A stretch of DNA of 64,000 bases, from assembly GCF_030348945.1 (NCBI RefSeq), contig NZ_JAUCEN010000002.1:806001-870000 (forward strand). The letters are read 5' to 3'. This DNA comes from Peribacillus sp. ACCC06369. Its GTDB lineage: Bacteria > Bacillota > Bacilli > Bacillales > DSM-1321. The notes under the pieces are model-generated. The model was not told the origin of the DNA and did not search any database. It worked only from the letters and a program-made list of their open reading frames with translations. Positions 57,010 to 64,000 of this stretch are shown here, in pieces; within the stretch, counting starts at the first letter, position 1, and each line of letters begins with the position of its first letter. A program made the position numbers and the translations under genes.

Positions 57010-57045
57010 ATTCGTTTTCCAAATTTACTTGGTGAGGAGTTGCAG

Positions 57046-57606
57046 GTGCGATTGAAAGAAAAACCTGATAAGGAATTGATGGCATTAGTAATGAAAAAGC
57101 ACCGTCCTGCTCTGGAAGAACTTTATGATCGGCATATTAAATTAATCTATGGTTATATTTTTAAATTCACAAATGGAAATGCTGAAAAAACAAAAGAGAT
57201 TGTGCAGTTGGTCTTTTTAAAGCTCTGGACCACAAAAAGCACTTATAATTCCGAAAAGGGGCACTTTATAAGTTGGCTTTTGACCGTTACAAGGAATGTG
57301 TGTGTGGATTATGTCCGTAAAGACAGTGTACATATTCGTAATAACAAACAAATGGACATGAACCATCCAATTGACATCGAAGATCCGAATAATGATATAG
57401 AAAATGGGCTGTTATCCAGTGAAATTGCCAATGCAAAAAGTAAGTTAAGCAAGCCGCAAAAAAGACTGATTGATTTACTTTATTGGAAAGGGTATTCGCT
57501 AACGGAAATCGCCAAAATTGAAAACGAACCGATTGGTACAATCAAGAGCAGGCTTCATCAGTCGCTCAAACAGTTGAAAAAGTACTTGGAAGTAGGTGGT
57601 TTGTAA
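57046..57606 (+). CDS. ECF RNA polymerase sigma factor
   Basis: A 186-residue ECF sigma factor. Sigma 2 is at about 15-85 ('LEELYDRHIKLIYGYIFKF', 'KEIVQLVFLKLWTTKS', 'VCVDYVRKDS'), sigma 4 at about 120-175 ('LSKPQKRLIDLLYWKGYSLT', 'GTIKSRLHQSLKQLKKYL'). GTG 57046 has GAGGAG seven bases upstream; TTG 57040 is too close. The stop and the ATG of the anti-sigma gene share a base, so the two are made together. Probably activates the locus from the ECF promoter at 55637, which is an inference. Confidence 0.92.
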   Translation: MRLKEKPDKELMALVMKKHRPALEELYDRHIKLIYGYIFKFTNGNAEKTKEIVQLVFLKLWTTKSTYNSEKGHFISWLLTVTRNVCVDYVRKDSVHIRNNKQMDMNHPIDIEDPNNDIENGLLSSEIANAKSKLSKPQKRLIDLLYWKGYSLTEIAKIENEPIGTIKSRLHQSLKQLKKYLEVGGL

Positions 57607-58325
57607 TGAATACAGAGTGCGCTAACCTGCTTTCATTTTTATCTGGTGAACTGGGAGAAAAAGAAAAAAAGGTATTCGCGGAACACTTAATTCAATGCTC
57701 TGAATGCACTAAGGATTATGAACAAATGACGGAAGCCTGGAATTCATTGAAATGGGATTTCGAAGAGATGGAACCTTCTTCTTCTCTGAAATCAGAGGTT
57801 ATGAATTTTGTTTTTGAACCTAATGATCAAGTTCCGGTACTCAAGGAAAAGAATTGGAGCAGTTTTTTCTTTAGGCAGTTTACCCCTGTAACTTCGGGTC
57901 TCTTGCTGGCAACACTAGTTTTTGCGTTTGTGCTGCTGTATTCCAATATTCAACTAAAAAAAGAACTTGCGGCTATCAATCTGCCAATGGAGGTTAAAAC
58001 GTCACTATCTTTGCAGCCCGCTGATAAGACGGCTGTAAAGATGAATACGGATGGAGAAGCATACATTTTGCAGCAAGGTGAAGATAGGAGGTTAATCGTT
58101 CAGATTCAGAATTTGCCTAGCCTTAAAGAGTCCGAGGTGTATCAGGTGTGGTTGCTGAAAGATGGAAAACGGACAAATGCAGGAACTTTCAAGCCTGATG
58201 AAACCGGCACAGGATCGTTGACTTACAAACTGTCCATTAATGATCAATTCAATCAAATTGGCATCACAAGAGAACCGGATTCAAATAGTACAAAGCCGAG
58301 AGGCGAAAAAATAGTTGGATCATAA
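57606..58325 (+). CDS. Anti-sigma factor, ZAS + RskA domain
   Basis: Membrane anti-sigma factor of 239 residues. The N-terminal zinc-binding anti-sigma domain has 'HLIQCSECTKDY' (Hx3Cx2C). One membrane helix lies at about 95-117 ('SGLLLATLVFAFVLLYSN'). The outer part is an RskA-type domain ('LPSLKESEVYQVWLLKDGKR', 'NAGTFKPDETGTGSL'). Membrane RskA proteins are usually cleaved by site-1/site-2 proteases on an envelope signal to free the sigma factor. It starts on the last base of the sigma gene. Confidence 0.9.
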   Translation: MNTECANLLSFLSGELGEKEKKVFAEHLIQCSECTKDYEQMTEAWNSLKWDFEEMEPSSSLKSEVMNFVFEPNDQVPVLKEKNWSSFFFRQFTPVTSGLLLATLVFAFVLLYSNIQLKKELAAINLPMEVKTSLSLQPADKTAVKMNTDGEAYILQQGEDRRLIVQIQNLPSLKESEVYQVWLLKDGKRTNAGTFKPDETGTGSLTYKLSINDQFNQIGITREPDSNSTKPRGEKIVGS

Positions 58326-58591
58326 AAATAAGAGACTTTCCTGCAAAGGGGAAGTTCTGCGTATGAAGGTCTTCAAGCCGAAATAGGTCTAACGATGGGA
58401 CAACAAAATAAAGATCCTGAACAAAAAGAGCCCCTTCCTGAAAAGAAGCTTTATAAAAGAGGATTGTCTCAATTGTTCGAATAATGGTCATTAATAACAA
58501 AGTGTTCATTAAGAAGTGGATCTTCATTCCGATTCTAATGATACTATTAATAGTAATACAGATGATGTTCATTATGATTATGGAGGCAGCG

Positions 58592-59287
58592 ATGAAATAC
58601 GAGATTATCTTATTTGATGTTGATGATACATTGCTAGACTTTGGAATATCGGAAAAAAAGGCACTGCATGAAGCCTTTTTAGAGTACGGTTTGCCCACAG
58701 GGGTGAAGGATTATGTAGGATGCTATCAAGAAATCAGTGAGGTATTATGGAGAGATTTGGAACAGGGGCTTATAGATTTAACAAATCTGGGAGTGGAAAG
58801 GTTCAAGCGGTTGTTCCTCAATCATGGGCTTGATATCGAGGCGGATGCATTCAGCCGTGCGTATCTGGGACATTTGGGAAAGGAAATACACCTAATGCCA
58901 GGTGCTGTAGAGGTTTGCGAGAAGCTTGGAGGATGCCGGCTGGCTATTATAACAAATGGCTTCACGACAGTGCAGACAGCAAGAATCGGGGGTTCTCCCC
59001 TTAGCAATACTTTTGAAACTTTGATAGTTTCCCAAGAGGCTGGGTTTCAGAAGCCTGATAGAGGGATTTTTGATTATGCATTTTCCAAATTAAAGATTAC
59101 AGATAAATCGAAAGCGTTGATAGTGGGTGACTCCTTGACATCAGATATACAGGGCGGATTGAATTATGGAATGGATACCTGCTGGTACAATCCCCAGCAA
59201 AAGGGTAATAATCTGGGAATCAAGCCCACCTATGAAATCCGGAAGCTGACTGATCTTTTGGAGATTGTTGGAAGTAAGGGAGTTTAG
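58592..59287 (+). CDS. yfnB: YjjG-family noncanonical pyrimidine nucleotidase (HAD)
   Basis: HAD-type nucleotidase, 231 residues from ATG 58592 (RBS TGGAGG); the frame is open further upstream but without ribosome site. Motif I 'ILFDVDDTLLDFG', II 'IITNGF', III Lys in 'GFQKPDRGIF', IV 'LIVGDSLTSDIQGG', and the tail 'CWYNPQQKGNNLGIKPTYEI', which is typical of YjjG/YfnB. It removes odd pyrimidine nucleotides (house-cleaning). Single gene. Confidence 0.88.
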   Translation: MKYEIILFDVDDTLLDFGISEKKALHEAFLEYGLPTGVKDYVGCYQEISEVLWRDLEQGLIDLTNLGVERFKRLFLNHGLDIEADAFSRAYLGHLGKEIHLMPGAVEVCEKLGGCRLAIITNGFTTVQTARIGGSPLSNTFETLIVSQEAGFQKPDRGIFDYAFSKLKITDKSKALIVGDSLTSDIQGGLNYGMDTCWYNPQQKGNNLGIKPTYEIRKLTDLLEIVGSKGV

Positions 59288-59310
59288 AGAGTTATCCACA
59301 TTCTAAAAAA

Positions 59311-59353
59311 CAGAGGCAGCTTGTCCAAGTGATAGGACGTGCAGCCTCTGTTA
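59311..59353. terminator. Bidirectional terminator
   Basis: AACAGAGGCAGCTTGTCC-AAGTGATA-GGACGTGCAGCCTCTGTT between yfnB and the convergent transporter gene. Confidence 0.85.
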
Positions 59354-59376
59354 TTATTTTAGCTAGGGATTTAGAA

Positions 59377-60675
59377 TTAGTTCAAATCCAGATCTTGTGG
59401 TTTGAGTGTTCGATCCTTTACGATCCTTCTGCTGAAATACGGTGATAATATACAAAGCGCCAGGGAAATTGCGAGACCTGCCATCATGAATCCGCCAAAT
59501 ACCAAAGGGGATGGGCCATATGATTCAGCCATGGTGGTCCAGATGAGCGGACCGAAACCTGCAATGGCTGCTGCGACCTGATAACCGACGGATAATCCAG
59601 TATAACGGACCTTTGCTGGAAAGAGCTCCGAAAATAATGTTCCTTGTGTAGAAAAAATGGCTCCCCAGATGACGCCGAGCACAACTGCCTGCATAAAGTA
59701 GAACCAGCCGACCCCTTGCCCAATCATTGTGAAATATGGGATGGCCAAGACGAAAAGGAGAATCAGTCCTCCAAAATAGATGATTTTTCGATCGATAAAA
59801 TCAGAAATGTAACCAATGACAGGAATGGTAATTAGCATTGTAGCACAGCCAATGGTTAACCCGGTAAGGGCTGAATCTTGTGAATAACCAAAATACATTG
59901 TAGTAAAGACGAGAACATAGGACATGATGAATACATTGAAGAACCCGTCGCCAATTTTTAGTCCGATCACTTGCAGCACACTTCTCCAATCGTGTTTCAA
60001 CGTTTCAATAATGGGGACTTTCGCAAGATCACCGCTATCTTTCTGCTGCTGGAATTCAGGCGTTTCTTCAATGCCACTCCTTACCCAGATTGCCAATGCG
60101 ATCAGTACACCGCTTAAAAGGAATGGAATCCGCCAACCCCAAGATAAAAATTGGGCATCGGTTGTCAAGGAACTGATAAGGGTTAGGCTGAACGAACCGG
60201 CAACCAAACCGATGGGGACCCCTAGTTGGGGAATGGATCCATATAACCCACGGACACCCTTTGGAGCAGATTCCGTTGCCAATAGGATGGCTCCACCCCA
60301 TTCACCTCCCAAAGAAATTCCTTGAATCAACCTCAGCACCACCAAGATGGCTGGGGCGGCCAACCCTACCTGGGCATATGTGGGCAGAACACCGATGAGC
60401 ATTGAACTCCCTCCCATACCAATAAGGGTGAACATGAGTGCAGCCTTCCGTCCGATGCGATCACCCATATGACCGAATAGGATACTTCCGATTGGACGGG
60501 CTGCGTAACCAGCCCCGAAAGTGACAAAGGCGAGAAGAAGTGAAATGGCAGGATCATGATTTGGGAAGAATAGAGTTGTAAAAACTAGGCCCGTTGCTGT
60601 ACCGTATAAATAGAAATCATACCACTCAATAACGGAACCAGCTAAACTAGCGAAAAGAACTCGACTTTTTTTCAT
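59377..60675 (-). CDS. MFS transporter, metabolite:H+ symporter (MHS) family
   Basis: Major-facilitator transporter of 432 residues, 12 helices. ATG at 60675 (AAAGGAGC upstream) gives the family start 'MKKSRVLFASLAGSVIEWYD'. The signature 'GSVIEWYDFYLYG', the loop 'LFGHMGDRIGRKAALM' and 'LGGEWGGAILLATESAPKGV' are those of MHS members such as ProP, ShiA and KgtP. The substrate is a small acid or zwitterion but cannot be told. Transcribed alone. Confidence 0.88.
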   Translation of the reverse strand: MKKSRVLFASLAGSVIEWYDFYLYGTATGLVFTTLFFPNHDPAISLLLAFVTFGAGYAARPIGSILFGHMGDRIGRKAALMFTLIGMGGSSMLIGVLPTYAQVGLAAPAILVVLRLIQGISLGGEWGGAILLATESAPKGVRGLYGSIPQLGVPIGLVAGSFSLTLISSLTTDAQFLSWGWRIPFLLSGVLIALAIWVRSGIEETPEFQQQKDSGDLAKVPIIETLKHDWRSVLQVIGLKIGDGFFNVFIMSYVLVFTTMYFGYSQDSALTGLTIGCATMLITIPVIGYISDFIDRKIIYFGGLILLFVLAIPYFTMIGQGVGWFYFMQAVVLGVIWGAIFSTQGTLFSELFPAKVRYTGLSVGYQVAAAIAGFGPLIWTTMAESYGPSPLVFGGFMMAGLAISLALCILSPYFSRRIVKDRTLKPQDLDLN

Positions 60676-61116
60676 GGAAAATGCTCCTTTAATGCAAAGT
60701 TTTTCATCAAAATTGTTTTCAACAATAAATAAAGCCGAAATGAACAAAAATGATGATTAATGAATATAAGTAAAAAAATGGATTATTTAGATTATTTTAG
60801 AGAGCTTATCCATATCGGTCAATATATTTCTGACTTTTCTGAAAAAAAAGAAGCGAATAACTTAGCTCCCATCACCTGTAGTGGAATATAATTAATTCTA
60901 AAGTAATGGAAATAAACGATTCGACCATCTCGGATAAAATGACTTAAACGAAATGAAATGGAAAAGTTTCAACTATTTTTTATGTATAGAAGAGTGGCAA
61001 AGTGGAAATCATGTGGATAAGGAAATAAAAAAGAGGAAAGGATAAGTTTTTAATAAATAATAATAATCTCCAAGTTATTTAGTATAATAGAAAAAAGGTT
61101 AAGGAGTTGGTTTCGT
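60676..61116. other. Gap without supported gene
   Basis: AT-rich stretch between divergent genes that must hold promoters for the transporter (-) and the small IDEAL-type gene (+). TTATTTAGTATAATAG near 61075-61090 looks like the -10 region for the latter. Confidence 0.5.
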
Positions 61117-61296
61117 ATGGAGAAGCAATTGCCAGGAACATCGCTTGAACCTGAAGAGATGGCTGAAATGGTTTTGAAAAAGGCCCTTAGTGATTACCGG
61201 AAAGCACAAATCGAAAAAGAGATCGATAACTCATTAAAGAATCGGGATAAGGAAGAGTTCATACGTTTAACTGAAATATTGAAGGGCATTTCCTGA
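61117..61296 (+). CDS. IDEAL-domain-like small protein (59 aa)
   Basis: ATG 61117 with AAGGAG ten bases before it. The product 'VLKKALSDYRKAQIEKEIDN' and 'LKNRDKEEFIRLTEILK' fits the IDEAL domain (PF08858), a helical region found in short Bacillus proteins and at the end of YpiB-like proteins, probably a protein-protein contact module. Intact and alone. Function unknown. Confidence 0.65.
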   Translation: MEKQLPGTSLEPEEMAEMVLKKALSDYRKAQIEKEIDNSLKNRDKEEFIRLTEILKGIS

Positions 61297-61583
61297 AATT
61301 TTATACACTGTGAACAAGACAAGTAGTTATGATATAGAAAGTACACCTAAAAGCCAGCACAGCTTGATAATATAAATATGATGAAACTTTATTTATCTGG
61401 AACATTCTAAGTAAATAGCAATCTATGGTATTATAATATTTTACATTGTAAGCGCTTTCTTGTATAATCAAATAAAGAAACCGATGGAGAGAAGATATGT
61501 AAGTACGCTAATGGCGGGATTCACAGGTATTAGTGGCTGAAAAGTTTATGCACCGGGATTAAAAACTAAAAGGGGGAAAAGAT

Positions 61584-61712
61584 ATGAAAAAGAATGGAGT
61601 GTCGTTAGTTGAATTTGTTCAGGAGGATCGATTCGAACTCAGCTCCTACATTACTTCTTTATTTAACAAACTGAATGACTATGTTCCCAAAAGTCTTAAA
61701 GATAAAAGGTGA
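61584..61712 (+). CDS. Small hypothetical protein (42 aa)
   Basis: ATG 61584 behind AAAAGGGGGAAAAG. Polar, helical product ('LVEFVQEDRFELSSYITSLF', 'KLNDYVPKSLKD'). A clear terminator (61719-61766) follows. No family recognised. The ribosome site and terminator make it a likely real gene despite its size. Confidence 0.5.
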   Translation: MKKNGVSLVEFVQEDRFELSSYITSLFNKLNDYVPKSLKDKR

Positions 61713-61718
61713 ATGACA

Positions 61719-61766
61719 ATAAAAAATGGATCAGGAAGGTCTGCATAACTTCTTGATTCATTTTTT
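61719..61766 (+). terminator. Terminator
   Basis: AAAAAATG-G-ATCAGGAAG ... CTTCTTGAT-T-CATTTTTTATTTT. Confidence 0.75.
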
Positions 61767-61823
61767 ATTTTGTTTTTGGGATCTAGAGTTTTAAGTAGCG
61801 CCCTTAAGTCAAAGTCTCAATAA

Positions 61824-61853
61824 TTGACAATGAGAATCGTTATCGACTAATAT
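61824..61853 (+). promoter_or_regulatory. Promoter with embedded Fur box
   Basis: TTGACA at 61824-61829 and TAATAT at 61848-61853, 18 bases apart. GACAATGAGAATCGTTATC at 61826-61844 agrees with the 19-base Fur consensus at 16 positions and covers the -35 box and most of the spacer. Iron-bound Fur should block this promoter. The heme monooxygenase gene starts 36 bases after the -10 box. Confidence 0.85.
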
Positions 61854-61889
61854 GATTGATTATAAGTATATCGATTGGAGTTGTTCATA

Positions 61890-62210
61890 TTGTTCGTTCA
61901 AATGAGAAAAACGGTGGTTAAGGAAGGTAATGCAGAACAAGTAGTAAAACGGTTCGGTGGGGAAGGGATCATAGAAAAGCAGGAAGGTTTCATCGATTTA
62001 AGTGTAATGGTGAAAAAAGTGAGACGCGGGGATGAAGAGGTCATCGTTATGATCAATTGGGAGTCGGAGGCGCATTGGAAGCAATGGGAAAAGAGTGAAG
62101 CCCATATCGCAGGCCATAAAGCAAACCTTGGGAAACTGAAACCTGAATATATCGTGAGTTCGGAAGGATCATTATATGAAGTGAAAGCTATTAAAAAGGC
62201 AGTGAAATAA
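61890..62210 (+). CDS. hmoA: Heme-degrading monooxygenase HmoA-like
   Basis: A 106-residue ABM-fold heme monooxygenase that opens heme to free iron. The sequence 'VVKRFGGEGIIEKQEGFIDL' and 'MINWESEAHWKQWEKSEAHI' with 'GHKANLGK' is close to B. subtilis HmoA (YetG), as I recall it. TTG 61890 is preferred: it has GGAG at proper distance and gives the family start 'MFVQMRK'. The Fur box in its promoter means expression at low iron, as expected for iron scavenging from heme. Single gene. Confidence 0.9.
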   Translation: MFVQMRKTVVKEGNAEQVVKRFGGEGIIEKQEGFIDLSVMVKKVRRGDEEVIVMINWESEAHWKQWEKSEAHIAGHKANLGKLKPEYIVSSEGSLYEVKAIKKAVK

Positions 62211-62362
62211 CAGACTATAAGCTACCTGTTTTAATTTCCTTACAATAGAAAAGATATTTCTTAAGTTACTGGGTGGAATATCCCATTTCTCAACTATCGA
62301 GGCGCATAGGGATGCGGAATGGTTGCCGTTCACATACAATAGCTTACCTTCACTAAAATTCA

Positions 62363-62390
62363 GGCTCCCATTATGGGTGCCTTTTTTTGT
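62363..62390 (+). terminator. Terminator
   Basis: GGC-T-CCCA-TTA-TGGG-T-GCC followed by T7. Confidence 0.75.
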
Positions 62391-62785
62391 TGATGAACTC
62401 ATCACGGATTAGGTTATATATTCCTATTCTGTTGATATAGTAAAATATCTTTTATTTTTTATAATGGGACATTGATGGAAATGTGAAGAAAAGGGGAGAG
62501 CAGGAAGGTCGTTTATTATGTTTATATATATGAATTTATAAGGGATGTAGTTCTAAGGATTGCTGGATTTCCTATGATAAAGTCAATCAGATTTATAAAT
62601 AATAATATTCAAAAATAGTAGTTAATTTAAATAGGACCAAGACCGGCCTTAGTGGGATGTCAATTACGACGAAGAGGTATTCTCCCAGGAAATGATTTTA
62701 ACTAAATATTGAAGCCCATTTCCATAGCCATCAATGTATTGAAGTGCGAAGAAGAAAGAATATTATAAAAAATCCAAAAAAAGTG

Positions 62786-62814
62786 TTTACAGGGAAAAAA
62801 ATTCATTGTAGTAT
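62786..62814 (+). promoter_or_regulatory. Probable mmsA promoter
   Basis: TTTACA at 62786-62791, 17-base spacer, TAGTAT at 62809-62814. The first palindromic operator follows 15 bases later, across the expected start of transcription. The leader to the gene is then about 360 bases. Confidence 0.5.
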
Positions 62815-62829
62815 TTCCTTATAAAGTAA

Positions 62830-62845
62830 ATGAAATCGATTTCAT
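62830..62845. promoter_or_regulatory. Operator 1: ATGAAATCGATTTCAT
   Basis: Perfect 16-base palindrome, first of three identical copies before mmsA. It satisfies the cre (CcpA site) pattern WTGNAANCGNWNNCW, but is also what a LacI-family or other dimeric repressor would bind. Confidence 0.75.
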
Positions 62846-62985
62846 CCCGAAACGCGATTATCCAAGCTTTATTCAGAAATTGATGCGAATAGTGATGAAC
62901 TATTTCATGTTTAAGGATGATTAGATATTCGTTATCCTGGATTGGTCTTTACCTTTTTCCTTCAAGTGGAACTCCAGAAAAAGAA

Positions 62986-63001
62986 ATGAAATCGATTTCA
63001 T
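62986..63001. promoter_or_regulatory. Operator 2: ATGAAATCGATTTCAT
   Basis: Second exact copy of the palindrome, 156 bases after the first. The symmetry here extends to 18 bases (one more A/T pair). Confidence 0.75.
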
Positions 63002-63093
63002 TCTCTGTTTTATGATGGCTTTGATAATGGGATTGAGCTAGAAAAATTGATTGATCCTAGAAAGAAACCTGGATGGATTTTCTTTAAAGTCAA

Positions 63094-63109
63094 ATGAAAT
63101 CGATTTCAT
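63094..63109. promoter_or_regulatory. Operator 3: ATGAAATCGATTTCAT
   Basis: Third exact copy, 108 bases after the second and 74 bases before the start codon. Symmetry again extends to 18 bases. Copies 1 and 3 could be bridged by a tetrameric repressor through a DNA loop. Confidence 0.75.
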
Positions 63110-63182
63110 TGGCGTCGATACCTATACTTTTTAAAAATGGCTTGATGATCAAACAAATTACTTATTTTAAGGAGGAAATGAC

Positions 63183-64000
63183 ATGTCATCAGTAACACAT
63201 GAGGTGAAAAAATTAAAAAATTATATAAATGGTGAGTGGATTGAATCCACTTCAAAGGAAACGGAAATCGTGTTCAACCCTGCAACTGGTGAGGCGATTG
63301 CCGAGGTGCCACTTTCAACTAGGGAAGATGTGAATCGTGCAGTTCAAGTGGCGAATGAGGCGTTTAAAAAATGGTCGCAGGTTGCCGTCCCGAAACGGGC
63401 ACGGGTATTGTTCAAATATCAGCAGCTCCTTGTGGATCATTGGGAAGAACTTGCTAAACTGGTAACTATCGAAAATGGTAAAAGCTTATCGGAATCGATT
63501 GGTGAAGTTCAGCGGGGCATCGAGTGTGTCGAGTTTGCGGCTGGTGCACCTACGCTGATGATGGGCAAACAGCTTCCGGATATCGCGACAAACATTGAAT
63601 CGGGTATGTACCGCTACCCAATTGGTGTAATCGGCGGTATCACCCCATTTAACTTTCCGATGATGGTCCCTTGCTGGATGTTCCCTCTTGCGATCGCATG
63701 TGGCAATACATTCGTGTTAAAGCCATCTGAACGTACACCTTTGCTTGCTGCACGCATTGTTGAACTGTTTGAGGAAGCCGGTCTTCCTAAAGGAGTACTG
63801 AACATTGTTAATGGAGCACATGACGTGGTTAATGGACTTCTGGAGCATAAAGATGTGAAAGCTATCTCCTTTGTCGGTTCACAGCCAGTGGCAGAATATG
63901 TGTATAAAACAGGCACGGCTAACTTAAAGCGCGTCCAGGCTCTTGCGGGAGCGAAGAATCACTCGATTGTCTTGAAAGATGCCAATCTTGATATGACGGC
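63183..64000 (+). CDS. mmsA: CoA-acylating methylmalonate-semialdehyde dehydrogenase, 3' end outside window
   Basis: NAD- and CoA-dependent aldehyde dehydrogenase that turns methylmalonate or malonate semialdehyde into propionyl- or acetyl-CoA, in valine, inositol or beta-alanine breakdown. The visible 272 residues start with '[17 protein letters not shown]' and contain '[20 protein letters not shown]' and '[13 protein letters not shown]' (NAD site), then '[15 protein letters not shown]'. These fit MmsA/IolA. The catalytic Cys lies beyond the window. ATG 63183 has AAGGAGG. Three identical operators upstream suggest tight substrate-linked or carbon control. Confidence 0.92.
   Translation, partial: MSSVTHEVKKLKNYINGEWIESTSKETEIVFNPATGEAIAEVPLSTREDVNRAVQVANEAFKKWSQVAVPKRARVLFKYQQLLVDHWEELAKLVTIENGKSLSESIGEVQRGIECVEFAAGAPTLMMGKQLPDIATNIESGMYRYPIGVIGGITPFNFPMMVPCWMFPLAIACGNTFVLKPSERTPLLAARIVELFEEAGLPKGVLNIVNGAHDVVNGLLEHKDVKAISFVGSQPVAEYVYKTGTANLKRVQALAGAKNHSIVLKDANLDMT

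Noticed and set aside
58484..58591. An upstream extension of yfnB with a membrane helix
   Set aside because: The family starts at ATG 58592, which has TGGAGG; the extension has no ribosome site.
58264..58698. A 144-codon minus-strand frame between the anti-sigma and yfnB genes
   Set aside because: It overlaps coding sequence of both neighbours and has no ribosome site.

Overview
The window reads as chromosome of a low-GC, endospore-forming Bacillaceae bacterium, most like the Bacillus/Peribacillus group. The evidence is a 16S-23S-5S operon followed by a tRNA array in the order of B. subtilis trnD, several spore genes (a CotF-family coat protein, a GerA-type germinant receptor, a sigma-G-type promoter) and many proteins with close B. 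subtilis relatives (GlpQ, ThiC, ClpP, NhaK, YdhK, HmoA). Nothing indicates a plasmid or a phage with structural genes.

Layout. 1-3526: end of 16S, complete 23S and 5S rRNA, with a promoter-like site between 23S and 5S. 3536-4927: fifteen tRNA genes (Asn, Ser, Glu, Val, fMet, Asp, Phe, Thr, Tyr, Trp, His, Gln, Gly, Cys, Leu). 4931-12654: a 7.7 kb element integrated in the last tRNA (Leu-CAA). It is bounded by a perfect 58-bp direct repeat of the tRNA 3' half and carries a frameshifted tyrosine integrase, a replication-type winged-helix protein, an IS3-family insertion, an excisionase-like small protein and many small or broken genes. 12655-14560: decayed remains of related elements, which suggests repeated integration at this tRNA. 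14660-20270: glutaminase, a second recombinase locus, a sigma factor-ClpP pair and an alpha/beta hydrolase. 20470-21302: two pseudogenes fused end to end.

21363-41555 is ordinary core and accessory metabolism: a histidine kinase, GlpQ, alcohol dehydrogenase, HAD and histidine phosphatases, TPP-riboswitch-controlled thiC, a coat protein with a sigma-G promoter, a DUF2243-CtaG pair, manganese catalase with a sigma-B promoter, arylamine N-acetyltransferase, YdhK and an RMD1-family protein. 42031-45390 is a three-gene glycosyltransferase/coiled-coil cluster. 46362-49399 holds a LytTR-DUF3021 pair and the NhaK antiporter. 49792-55296 is a germinant-receptor operon (A-C-D-B) whose D-B unit is tandemly duplicated, with the second D broken. 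55637-58325 is a probably self-regulated ECF sigma/anti-sigma locus with a secreted AcfC-like binding protein and a PF03640-type lipoprotein. 58592-64000 holds a YjjG-type nucleotidase, an MHS-family transporter, small IDEAL-type proteins, a Fur-controlled heme monooxygenase, and mmsA (cut by the window end) behind three identical 16-bp palindromic operators.

The most interesting items are the ECF sigma operon, the triple operator before mmsA, the sigma factor-ClpP pair, the tandem element accretion at tRNA-Leu, the duplicated germinant-receptor unit and the coiled-coil glycosyltransferase cluster. All identifications are from reading the sequence and recalled family features; no database search was run.
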